Shown in pieces: positions 46,237-55,000 of a stretch of 64,000 bases of DNA. Every line of letters begins with the position of its first letter. Position 1 is the first letter of the stretch. This DNA is from Elusimicrobiota bacterium (GTDB lineage Bacteria > Elusimicrobiota > Endomicrobiia > Endomicrobiales > Endomicrobiaceae), in assembly GCA_031274365.1 (NCBI GenBank), contig JAISQF010000019.1, positions 1 through 64,000 on the forward strand, written 5' to 3'. Made by a program: the position numbers and the translations under genes. Below the pieces are notes generated by a model. The model did no database searches. It was not told the origin of the DNA and worked only from the letters and a program-made list of their open reading frames with translations.

Positions 46237-47573
46237 TATTTTTTCTCCTTTGCAAGCGGCATATCCTTAACAATTTCTTTTATCGACGCATTATCGACCA
46301 ATAATTTTAGAATCTTTGCTTCTTTAAGAGAAGTCATTATATTTTCTTTGTTTTTTTGAAAATATTCGTCCACTTCCTTATCTCTATTGGGGTTCATTTC
46401 TTTCATTTTTCTTTTATCTTCCTCAAAATCATTTTCATTTACGTCGAGATTTTCTCTATCGCAGATAAAATTCAAAATATAAGACAAACGTATGCTTTTT
46501 TCCGCTTCTCTACTGAGTTTGTCTTTTGATTTTTCAATTTCTTTATTGATATATTCTTTTGATTCATTATGTTTTTGAAGATAATCCCTCATTCTATTAG
46601 TCAACTGCTCCTCTTTATTTTTCAAAAATGATTTGGGAACTTCAAAAATGTTTTTCTCTAAAAGATAATCCATAATATTTTCCTCAACTTTGGCGTCTTG
46701 GCGTTTTTTCTCCTGCGCTTCTATGGTCTCTTTAACTTTATTTTTTAATTCGTCTAAATTTACCAAACCCATATCCTTTGCAAAATCATCGTCAAGTTTT
46801 GGAAATTCTCTTCCCTTAATGCCGACAACCTTTGTCTTAAAAACAACTGTTTTTCCCGCGATCAATTTATTTGGATAATCCTCGGGGTAATTTATTTTTA
46901 TATCTTTTTCATCTCCAATTTTGACGCCTTTTAATCCTTCCTTAAATTCTTTAAGAGTATTTTCCGCGCTTAAATCCAAGAGCTGATTTTTAGCGGAAAT
47001 TTCTTTTATCGGCTCGCCGCCGTCGTAAAAACCGTCGTAATCAACGGCCACAAAACTATTTTCATTTGATATGTCCCCTTCGGACAAAGGAATGAGTTTC
47101 GGATTTGATTTTCTTAAAGCCTCTAAACTTTCGGCAAGACTTGCGTCCGTAATTCTAAACACTTCTTTTTCTATGGGAATATTTTTATAGTCGTTGACCT
47201 CGTAAATAGGATGGCATTCGGCTGTGAAAAAATAATTCAAATCCTTGCCCGATTCATAATCAAATTCATCTACAATTGGAATATTCATCGGGATAAAATT
47301 TTCTTTTTCCATAGCGCTAAAAATTGTTTTCTTTACAATATTTTCAACCGCTTCGTTTTTTGCTTGATTAAAATATTTTTCCTCAATAATTCCAATCGGA
47401 GCTTTGCCCGCTCTAAATCCGTCAACTTTTGCCTCGCTTTGTATTTTGACTAAAGTTTTTTTTATTTCATCGTCAACCGCCGCGCAGGGAACTTTTACTT
47501 CCATAGAAATTGACACCGGAGTTTTATCTTTTACTGATGAACTGAATTGAATCTTGTCGTCTGTCTGAACCAT
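46236..47573 (-). CDS. tig: Trigger factor
   Basis: A ribosome-bound chaperone and peptidyl-prolyl isomerase of 445 residues. The N-terminal ribosome-binding domain has the GFRAGKAP loop that contacts the exit tunnel. The middle FKBP-like domain includes [14 protein letters not shown], and the C-terminal helical arms follow ([17 protein letters not shown]). It is the first gene of the tig-clpP-clpX-lon cluster and follows the tRNA genes at 47630-47815 with a 56-nt gap, so the tRNAs may be processed from the same transcript. Confidence 0.94.
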   Translation of the reverse strand: MVQTDDKIQFSSSVKDKTPVSISMEVKVPCAAVDDEIKKTLVKIQSEAKVDGFRAGKAPIGIIEEKYFNQAKNEAVENIVKKTIFSAMEKENFIPMNIPIVDEFDYESGKDLNYFFTAECHPIYEVNDYKNIPIEKEVFRITDASLAESLEALRKSNPKLIPLSEGDISNENSFVAVDYDGFYDGGEPIKEISAKNQLLDLSAENTLKEFKEGLKGVKIGDEKDIKINYPEDYPNKLIAGKTVVFKTKVVGIKGREFPKLDDDFAKDMGLVNLDELKNKVKETIEAQEKKRQDAKVEENIMDYLLEKNIFEVPKSFLKNKEEQLTNRMRDYLQKHNESKEYINKEIEKSKDKLSREAEKSIRLSYILNFICDRENLDVNENDFEEDKRKMKEMNPNRDKEVDEYFQKNKENIMTSLKEAKILKLLVDNASIKEIVKDMPLAKEKK

Positions 47574-47629
47574 GTTGATATCCTCTTTATACTTTTATTT
47601 ATAATAAAACGATTTATTCCAAAAAATAA

Positions 47630-47710
47630 TGCGGGCGGAGGGACTTGAACCCCCACACCTTGCGATATATGGTCCTAAGCCATACGCGTCTGCCATTCCG
47701 CCACGCCCGC
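47630..47710 (-). tRNA. tRNA-Leu (anticodon TAG)
   Basis: The minus strand folds into a class II tRNA: acceptor GCGGGCG/CGCCCGC, a D arm with GGCAGAC, anticodon loop CTTAGGA giving TAG, a variable arm, and T arm GGGGGTTCAAGTCCC. The 3' CCA is not encoded. It lies 32 nt downstream of tRNA-Lys in the same orientation. Confidence 0.95.
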
Positions 47711-47742
47711 ATAAAAATAATAGGGAATTCCCTATTTGGATT

Positions 47743-47815
47743 TGCGCTGCATAGGAATTGAACCTATAACCTAACGATTAAGAGTCGTTTGCTCTACCAA
47801 TTGAGCTAGCAGCGC
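47743..47815 (-). tRNA. tRNA-Lys (anticodon CTT)
   Basis: A complete 73-nt cloverleaf: acceptor GCGCTGC/GCAGCGC with discriminator A, D arm GCTCAATTGGTAGAGC, anticodon stem AACGA/TCGTT with loop CTCTTAA (anticodon CTT), and T arm with GGTTCAATTCC. CCA is not encoded. Confidence 0.96.
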
Positions 47816-48165
47816 TTGCTCTGATAAGCATAATCTTACAGAATACACTTATTTTGCATTTTAATATATTAAACGTCAAAAATCAAAAACAGCGCTCGTT
47901 TAACGATAGTCTTTGCTGATTTCTATCGTAAAATATTTTGCTTTCTATCAGACTATCAGATTTGAATATCTGAAATTTATTTATATATTTCATATCCGTC
48001 ATTATGGAATAATTTGTTTGGGAAGTTGAAATTACGCGAATTGTAATTTAGAATTTTTGATTAAGAAAGGTTTTTTATTGCGGAGCTTGCCGGCGCTTTG
48101 CAATTGATAAAAGCAATACGGTTTCATTGTCAGAACGGATACAATACAATTGTTTTTAATCATTA
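47816..48165. other. Intergenic region between tRNA genes
   Basis: No gene is visible in these 350 AT-rich nt. Minus-strand TTGACG near 47870, followed by AT-rich sequence, is a candidate promoter for tRNA-Lys, tRNA-Leu and tig. A small palindrome TCAGAT-TTGAAT-ATCTGA lies near 47958-47975. The 13-mer CCGTCATTATGGA (47996-48008) recurs at 48304-48316, on the other side of tRNA-Leu(TAA). Confidence 0.5.
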
Positions 48166-48251
48166 TGGGCGGAGAGGGAATTGAACCCTCACGACTCTTG
48201 CGAATCTCAGGATTTTAAGTCCTGTGCGTCTGCCAGTTCCGCCATCCGCCC
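48166..48251 (-). tRNA. tRNA-Leu (anticodon TAA)
   Basis: An 86-nt class II tRNA on the minus strand: acceptor GGGCGGA/TCCGCCC with discriminator A, anticodon stem CAGGA/TCCTG with loop CTTAAAA (anticodon TAA), a long variable arm, and T arm with GGGTTCAATTCCC. CCA is not encoded. It is flanked by the two copies of a 13-nt intergenic repeat. Confidence 0.96.
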
Positions 48252-48356
48252 TAAACAAAACAATATTATGATAACATATTTAATTATCTCTTGCAAGAAA
48301 ATACCGTCATTATGGATTTGCCGTATTGTCATATTTTACTAATAAAAATTTAATTT

Positions 48357-48971
48357 TTATTTTATCTTTACCCCTGCGCTTTCAAGATCAATTTTAGCCT
48401 GATTAGCCGACACAAAGACAAAACCTTTCATTCCCAAAGCATTAGCCCCGGCGACATTTTCAGGTCTATCGTCAAGGAAAGCGCATTCCTCGGCTTTTAA
48501 TCCATACTTTTCTAATAAAATTTTATAAATCGGATGATAGGGTTTTACCTCGTGAACGTCGCCCGATAAAACATAACCGTCAAAAATCTCCAATATTTTA
48601 TATTTAGAATCAAACAATTTGAATTTGTCCGATTCCCAATTTGAAAGAATATAAATTTTGTATCCGCTTTTTTTTAATACAATCGCCAAATTGCGCGTCC
48701 CTTTATATTCAAAAACGATAGTGTCAAGCCAATTTCTATCATATTCCAAAATAGGCTCTTTATATTGCGGAAATTTTTCAGCCAAATTCCGCATCATATC
48801 AGTCACGCTTTCGCTTCCCAAATCTCCTTTTTCATTCATTCCCTCAAAGTCTATCTCTTTCATAAAATCATCTACTTCTTTGTCGCTGTTAAAATATTTT
48901 TTGAAGATAGCTTTCGGATCCCATTTAACAAAAACTCCTCCAACATCAAAAATAACATTTTTAATCGTCAT
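48357..48971 (-). CDS. HAD-family hydrolase (YihX-like)
   Basis: A 204-residue haloacid-dehalogenase-superfamily protein with motif I FDVGGVFVKWDP, motif II ILSNWES, and motif III/IV FLDDRPENVAGA. The helical cap between motifs I and II is of the short C1 type. Family members such as YihX dephosphorylate sugar phosphates (for example glucose-1-phosphate). The substrate here is not determined. It is monocistronic by spacing. Confidence 0.85.
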   Translation of the reverse strand: MTIKNVIFDVGGVFVKWDPKAIFKKYFNSDKEVDDFMKEIDFEGMNEKGDLGSESVTDMMRNLAEKFPQYKEPILEYDRNWLDTIVFEYKGTRNLAIVLKKSGYKIYILSNWESDKFKLFDSKYKILEIFDGYVLSGDVHEVKPYHPIYKILLEKYGLKAEECAFLDDRPENVAGANALGMKGFVFVSANQAKIDLESAGVKIK

Positions 48972-49286
48972 AATTTGCTCTCCTATTTTAAGATAATTTT
49001 ATCACATCAGCATTATACAAACTTTTGTCAAAGCGCGATAAATCTGACAATTTCACCCATCTGATTAAACACAGATTATTAAAAAGATATTGCATTTTAA
49101 TTCCCGCATTATCGTCAGAAAATCAACTCATAATTCCCCGCGCAGTTTACATTATTATATTTATCATTTTTAAGATATCGCAAATCAAATCTATAATAAT
49201 AATTTTTTATAGCTATAATGTGAAAAAATTTATACAATATAATATATAAATATAATTCTGCAGTTAAATCAAAGAAGGAGGGTTTT
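48972..49286. other. Divergent intergenic region hydrolase/alcohol dehydrogenase
   Basis: About 315 nt, very AT-rich towards the right. TATAAT boxes at 49214-49219 and 49238-49243 are candidate -10 elements for the alcohol dehydrogenase gene, without clear -35 boxes, and GAAGGAGGG (49272-49280) is its ribosome-binding site. No gene or RNA is recognised. Confidence 0.5.
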
Positions 49287-50363
49287 ATGAAAGGTTATGG
49301 TATGATAAAAGCAGGAGAAGCGGGATGGATGGAAAAAGATCGCCCGGTGGCGGGACCATTAGACGCTATTGTGCGTCCGACGGTAATAGCGCCTTGTTCG
49401 TCAGACACACATGTTTTTCACGGAGGATTTGGCCCTGATGTTAAAAATCTTATACTTGGCCACGAGGCTGTGGGCGAAGTTGTCGAAGTGGGAGCGCTCG
49501 TAAAGAATTTTAAACCCGGCGACATTGTCGTAGTCCCATGTTGCAATCCAAACTTTATAGACAAACACACGCAAGGCACAGGCTGGGCTAATGCTCACGA
49601 CGACGGGAAACGTTTTTTTGGCGGGTTCAAATTTTTAGAAAAGAAAGACGGCGTTTGGGGAGAATTTTTTCATGTAAATTTAGCCGATGCAAATTTAGCT
49701 TTACTTCCTGAAGGAGTAAAACCGGAAGCCGCATTGATGACAGTCGATATGATGTCAACCGGATTTCACGGCGTTGAAAATGCAGACATTCAATTTGGCG
49801 ACACTGTTGTCGTTATGGGTATAGGACCGGTCGGACTTATGTGCGTTGCCGGCGCAAAACTCAAAGGCGCGGCCCGCATTATCGTCACGGGAACAAGACC
49901 TAATTGTATTGCCGTCGCAAAAGAATACGGCGCCACCGATATTATCAATTATAAAAAAGGCGACATTGTGGAGCAAATACAAAATCTTGTCGGCGGAAAT
50001 GGAACCGTTGACAGCGTTATTATAGCCGGCGGCGGGCAAGAAACACTGCCTCAAGCTCTTCGTTTGGCAAAGCCGACCGGTAATGTTTCAAATGTGAACT
50101 TTTTTGACGGAAAAGATGTTTTCACAATTCCCGCTCCGTATTGGGGACTTGGAATGGGCAACATTACAATCCGCGGAGGTTTCTGCCCGGGCGGCGCTTT
50201 GAGAATAGAAAAACTTATGAACCTTATTAAATTTGGAAAAGTGGACACGACAAAACTTATTACTCACCGCTATGAAGGTTTTGATAAAATCCCCGAGGCA
50301 TTTGACGTTATGGCAAAAAAACCTGCCGATCTTATTAAACCCGTTGTTTTCATTAAGTGGTAA
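49287..50363 (+). CDS. NAD(P)-dependent zinc secondary-alcohol dehydrogenase
   Basis: A 358-residue medium-chain dehydrogenase very similar in motif order to the Thermoanaerobacter brockii/Clostridium beijerinckii isopropanol dehydrogenases: MKGYGMIKAGEAGWMEKD at the start, DAIVRPTVIAPCSSD, ILGHEAVGEVVEVG and MMSTGFHG. The zinc ligands fall at Cys37, His59 and Asp150 as in those enzymes, with no structural-zinc cysteine cluster. The cofactor fold is GIGPVGLMCVAGAKLKG, with ITGTRPN after strand two, consistent with NADPH preference. It likely reduces ketones or aldehydes to re-oxidise cofactor during fermentation. A strong terminator follows. Confidence 0.92.
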   Translation: MKGYGMIKAGEAGWMEKDRPVAGPLDAIVRPTVIAPCSSDTHVFHGGFGPDVKNLILGHEAVGEVVEVGALVKNFKPGDIVVVPCCNPNFIDKHTQGTGWANAHDDGKRFFGGFKFLEKKDGVWGEFFHVNLADANLALLPEGVKPEAALMTVDMMSTGFHGVENADIQFGDTVVVMGIGPVGLMCVAGAKLKGAARIIVTGTRPNCIAVAKEYGATDIINYKKGDIVEQIQNLVGGNGTVDSVIIAGGGQETLPQALRLAKPTGNVSNVNFFDGKDVFTIPAPYWGLGMGNITIRGGFCPGGALRIEKLMNLIKFGKVDTTKLITHRYEGFDKIPEAFDVMAKKPADLIKPVVFIKW

Positions 50364-50377
50364 TTAAACGCTGACAA

Positions 50378-50419
50378 TAAAAAATCCTCCATTTCTAAAT
50401 CAAATGGAGGATTTTTTTT
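50378..50419 (+). terminator. Rho-independent bidirectional terminator
   Basis: AAAAATCCTCCATTT pairs with AAATGGAGGATTTTT around a short loop, with T-runs on both strands. It serves the alcohol dehydrogenase on the plus strand and probably tRNA-Ser on the minus strand, which ends exactly at its edge. Confidence 0.9.
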
Positions 50420-50507
50420 CGGAGAAGGGGGGATTCGAACCCCCGATACGGTTTCCCGCATAGCAGTTTTCGAGACTGCCGCCTTAAACCAACTCGGCCA
50501 CCTCTCC
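50420..50507 (-). tRNA. tRNA-Ser (anticodon CGA)
   Basis: An 88-nt class II tRNA on the minus strand: acceptor GGAGAGG/CTTCTCC-type pairing with discriminator G, anticodon stem GCAGT/ACTGC with loop CTCGAAA (anticodon CGA), a long variable arm, and T arm GGGGGTTCGAATCCCC. CCA is not encoded. Confidence 0.96.
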
Positions 50508-50888
50508 AATTAGTATTGAATCCGGCAATGATAATTACAGTAATCAAGCTTGGATGACTTACTACTGCAATAACAAATAGCGTAATGATTTTGATTATAC
50601 TAAAACGCCCAACTCCTTGCAAAAACTTTGAATAAATTTTCTCATTGCGGCTTATAATCCGCAGCCGTAATATTAAAATATTATGCCAAAATAATGTCAC
50701 GCACCTCTGCTATTGCATTTTCAAAATCTTTTGTCAAGCATATCTTTTTTATAAAGCCTTGTCTTATTGACTATACATAGACTTTTTGATAGATTAACTT
50801 TCCTTTCAATTCTTGGCGATTAGAAACAATATCCTATGAATAATTCTTTCCGCTAAATTTAATAAATAAGGATAAAACCGGAACAAAA
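50508..50888. other. Intergenic region upstream of lexA, with predicted lexA promoter
   Basis: About 380 nt without a supportable gene. On the plus strand TTGACT (50767-50772), 17 nt, then TAGATT (50790-50795) is a plausible lexA promoter. CTATACATAG just after the -35 has short dyad symmetry and could be an autoregulatory LexA site, but it does not match a known SOS box. Confidence 0.45.
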
Positions 50889-51488
50889 ATGACGAAATTA
50901 ACTAAAAAACAACAAGATGTTATGAATTTTATTGAAAATTATTTTGCGCAATATTCAAATATGCCCACAATTAGAGAAATTGCGCAGCATTTCAATATTT
51001 CAATAGCTCCAGTTCAAAAATATCTTAAAATTTTGGAAAGAAAAGGCGCTTTGAATAAAAAAATCGGCGTTTCAAGAGGAATTGAGCTGACAAATATAAA
51101 AAAGTTAATCCCTGTTAACGTTGTCGGGAGCGTTCACGCGGGAACTTTTTTAGAGCCTATTGAAGATATACAAAATCAAGTTTTTGTCGATGCGGACATC
51201 ACGCGCGGCAGAGAGTGCTTTGCTCTAAAAGTTAAAGGAGATAGTATGCAGCCTTCTGGCATAGTGGAGGGCGATACAGTCATAATATCCAAAGACAGCG
51301 TCGTGTCAAACGGAGATATTGTCGTGGCTTTAGTCAATGAAGAGGCCGCTATAAAAATATATACAAAACTGCTTAATGATAAAATCTGCTTGTCTTCCAC
51401 CAATCCTGATTACCCCCCGTTATACACCGATCCCGACAAATGTAAAATTCTTGGGAAGTTAATTCATCTGATAAGAGAATATAGATAA
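50889..51488 (+). CDS. lexA: LexA repressor
   Basis: LexA represses SOS genes and self-cleaves when RecA is activated. The 199-residue protein has an N-terminal winged helix-turn-helix (TIREIAQHFNISIAPVQKYLKIL, about 27-49). The cleavage site is Ala84-Gly85 (SVHAGTF), with catalytic Ser119 (KGDSMQP) and Lys156 (AAIKIY), exactly the positions of the E. coli protein. The recognition helix (NISIAPVQKYL) is unlike the proteobacterial one, so its operator probably differs. It lies directly upstream of the CRISPR-Cas locus, 600 nt before cas9 in the same direction. Confidence 0.95.
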   Translation: MTKLTKKQQDVMNFIENYFAQYSNMPTIREIAQHFNISIAPVQKYLKILERKGALNKKIGVSRGIELTNIKKLIPVNVVGSVHAGTFLEPIEDIQNQVFVDADITRGRECFALKVKGDSMQPSGIVEGDTVIISKDSVVSNGDIVVALVNEEAAIKIYTKLLNDKICLSSTNPDYPPLYTDPDKCKILGKLIHLIREYR

Positions 51489-51883
51489 AACAACAACTCC
51501 CTGATATTTTTGCATTTATCACATCCTTAAACTTTCTAATTTCTAACAAATTAAATATCAATTATTTCTTATTTCAATGATAACTTTTTATTAGCGCGAT
51601 ACTTTCAATTAAAATAACTATGACTTCCTTATCTTCTAATCTATATATTGAAATCCATTTACTGTATAAAAGCATTATAAAATTGGCAATAGTATTCCAT
51701 AAAATATTGAACTATTATCAAAAACATAAGCAATAATAAATTAATAAATAATTTTGATGTTTTATTCAAAAATTTACAAAATCTTGGTTTGGTTTGGACA
51801 AGAAATTTATGATGACTTCTAAATTGTATAATGGATTAACAGAGATGTCTTAAAAATTTTGCGGATTTGCAACGGATGCCCTA

Positions 51884-51987
51884 TAAAAGAGGATTCCCCT
51901 GCCGCCGCTAAGGCAACAGGGGAAGTTCAACCTCGGAAAAATTATTATAGCAACCTTTCTCTCTCTTAAGTAAAATATGCTATATTT
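51884..51987 (-). ncRNA. tracrRNA of the type II-C CRISPR system
   Basis: The minus strand carries an anti-repeat (51970-51941): GAGAGAGAAAGG then TTG then CTATAAT. It pairs with the 5' part of the crRNA-sense repeat (GTTATAG-TTT-CCTTTCTCTCTC) as two helices of 12 and about 7 bp around an internal 3x3 loop, the usual upper/lower stem with bulge. After a short linker comes a 13-bp hairpin, TTCCCCTGTTGCC with GGCGGCAGGGGAA around loop TTAGC (51924-51894), nested between GAGG and CCTC, then CTCTTTTAT as a weak termination signal. Two base pairs of the hairpin are G.U on this strand and would be C-A mismatches on the other, which fixes the strand. A longer form ending near 51851 (AATTTTT) is possible. 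It would guide Cas9 with crRNA. Confidence 0.88.
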
Positions 51988-51992
51988 ATAAT

Positions 51993-52021
51993 ATTATAGT
52001 TTTATAATCAGATGTTGTCAA
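51993..52021 (-). promoter_or_regulatory. Consensus sigma70 promoter of tracrRNA
   Basis: On the minus strand TTGACA (52021-52016), 17 nt, then TATAAT (51998-51993): both boxes and the spacing are perfect consensus. The start point should be near 51986, about 16 nt before the anti-repeat. The -35 box overlaps the mirror TTGTCA on the plus strand, so tracrRNA and cas9 may share a divergent promoter core. Confidence 0.88.
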
Positions 52022-52088
52022 TAGAATTGCATTTTAATGATATTAAATCATTTATTTATTTATTTCAAATTTTACATAGGAGAAAACA

Positions 52089-55000
52089 ATGGAAAAAAGA
52101 GTTTTAGGGCTTGATATCGGAATTGCCTCAATCGGCTGGGCAATTGTTGATTTTGATGATAAATTTAATAAAGACGATGAGAATAAAGAGAATGATAAAA
52201 GCGGCAAAATCGTAAAAGCCGGGGTCAGAATTTTTACAAGAGCGGAAACGCCAAAAGACAGAGAGTCGCTTGCCAAGCCCAGAAGGGAGGCCAGAGGACA
52301 AAGAAGACGAATAGAAAGAAGAGTTGAGAGATTAAAAGCAGTCAGGGAGCTTTTTATAAAACATAAATTAGTTTCTAAAGAAGCAATAGATATATCAAAT
52401 CAAGACAATATATACACAAAACTAAACAGAACAAACGGGCAAGATAAAGACAAAGAAAATCCCGCAAAAGTTTGGCAGATTAGAATGGAGGGTTTGGATA
52501 GAAAATTGAGCAATGAGGAATTCGCAGTTGTTTTAACGCATTTGGCAAAACATAGAGGATATAAATCATTAAGAAAGTCTGAAGCGAAAGATAAAAAAAC
52601 CGGCAAGATGTTGCAAGAGATAATTAAAAATAAAACAAAGTTGACGGAAAGTAATTACAGGACGATAGGCGAGATGTTTTGCAAGGATGAAAAATATAAA
52701 GCTCATAAACGCAATAAAGGCGGCGAATATATCAATACGGCTTCTCGAGAATTGATTGAAGAAGAGGCAAAGAAAATTTTTGACAAGCAAAGACAGGAGG
52801 GTAATAATTTTGCAAGTGCAGAAATTGAGAAAGAATATTTACAAATAGCGTTTGGACAAAGACCGGCGGGAAGCGTTGATAAAATGGTGGGTTTTTGCGC
52901 TTTAGAAAAAGGTGAGAAAAGAGCGCCTCGCGACAGTTATAGCGCTGAACTTTTTAAGGTTTTAGATATGATAAATAAAACAACTTTTATTGAGGACACG
53001 GGTGAGATAAAGAATTTTACACAACCGGAAGTATTAAAGATTGTGGAAATTGCTAAAAACAGTAGAGAAGTTACTTATGCCAAAATAAAAAAAGAATTAA
53101 ATCTAAAAGATTCTGTAAAGTTCAGCGGTGTTGATTATACAAAGGACGCTAAATCAAAAGGTGAAAAGAAAGTTTTTGTTTCTATGAAAACTTATCATGC
53201 TATAAAATCCGCTATAAAAAATTTATCGCAAGAAAAATGGGATAATTTAGAAAATAACACTGATCTTTTAGATTCTATAGTAGATATAATTGCAAATCTT
53301 AAAGAGGATGAAAAAATAGAGATAGCACTTAAAAAAATTGGAATAGAGCAAGAAATTATAGAAATATTGTTGGAGTTTGCATTTAGTAAATTTAATAATT
53401 TATCTTTCAAGGCTTTAAGAAAAATAAGACCATTTCAACTTGAAGGGCAAAATTACACAACGGCTTGCCAAAGTGCGGGATATTCGTTAAAGCAAGAAGG
53501 GGAAAAAGGAAAGTTTTTGCGCAATCCCACAGATGAGGAAAAAATTTCTGTGCCGACAGTTGCGAGAGCTTTAGCTCAGACGAGAAAAGTTATAAATGCG
53601 TTGATAAGAGAATTTGGACAATTTGATCAAATCATTATAGAAACTGCAAATGAATTAAAAAATGGCAAGTTTGCCAGGGTAGAAATAGAAAAAGGACAAA
53701 AAGAATTTCAGGCACAAAAAGAAAAAATATTTAATGAATTAAAAGAAATTTTGAAATATAATCCGGATAAAAAAACACAAGAAAAATATCGTTTATGGAA
53801 AGAGCAAGACGAGAGAAGCGTTTATTCAGGCAGGAAAATAACGATTGAAGATATTAAAAATACAGGTACGCTTGAAGTTGATCACATTATTCCTCTAAGT
53901 AAGTCAATGGATGACAGCTATAATAATAAAGTCGTATGCTTTGCAAAGGAAAACCAAGATAAAGGAAATAATATTCCATTTGATTATTATAAAAATAAAA
54001 GCGACGGCACGAGTTGGGATGAATTCACAGCTATCGTCAATAGTATGGCCAATATGAAATTTGCAAAAAAGAAAAGATTACTTGCTCAAACTTTTGACTT
54101 AGAGGGTTTTATCAAAAGAAATATAAATGACACAAGATACGCCACAAGATATATAAAAAATTTTTTAGATAACAATCTTGAATTCACAAAAAATGATTCT
54201 ATAGGAGTAAAAGTTCAAGCAAGAAGCGGAGGTTTTATTTCTCTTTTGAGACATCATTGGGGAGTGGAAAAAAAGAGAGAAGATACGCATTTGCATCATG
54301 CTAAAGATGCGATCGTTATAGCTTGCTCCACACAAGGAATGGTGCAATGCATTTCAGAAGTTAGTCAAAAATATGAAAATAATAGATATAGGATGGGGAT
54401 GATTAGAGAAGAAACAAAAGAACGTATTCCTAAACCATGGGAACATTTTGTCGAGGATGTGAAAGAAGCGACTAAAGATATTTTTGTATCTTTTGCGCCA
54501 AGACATAATGTTACGGGAGCGGCTCACAAAGAAACTATTTATAGTAAAAAAGCTCTTGAGAAGTTAAATCAAAAACAAAAAGAAATAGAAGCTATGATTC
54601 AAAAAACTTCAGACAAAAAGGAAATAGATAGATTAAAAAGAGAGTTAGAGGATGAAAAAAAGAAATTGAATTTTGTTACAGTAAAAAAACCTTTAACAGA
54701 TCTTGGGAAAAATGATATAGACAATATTTCTTGCGACAAAAATTGCGGACTAATTAAAGTTTTGAGAGACAGAATGAATGAATTTAATAATGATACAAAA
54801 TTAGCTTTTGCCAAGCCCATTTATATGCCGACAAATGATCCAAAGAAAAGAGATCGGATAATAATACGCTCTGTAACAATTAAAGATTATGGAAAGACCG
54901 GCATTGAAATTCGTCAAGGATTGGCGGAAAGAGGTGAAATGGTAAGAGTTGATGTTTTTACAAAAGATAATAAATATTATCTTGTTCCGATATATGTGTC

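Larger units (their letters stand above)
51489..52088. other. lexA-cas9 intergenic region
   Basis: The left 350 nt are AT-rich and show no gene. The right part encodes tracrRNA on the minus strand (about 51884-51987) with its promoter. On the plus strand TTGTCA (52015-52020) overlaps the tracrRNA -35 box and could, with TGATAT at 52038-52043, be a weak cas9 promoter. AGGAGAA (52077-52083) is the cas9 ribosome-binding site. Confidence 0.6.

Noticed and set aside
51489-52088. Second tracrRNA matching the diverged repeat units
   Set aside because: I looked for complements of GTTTTAGTA and ATACTATAAAAAT near the cas genes and found none convincing. The known anti-repeat pairs poorly with these units.
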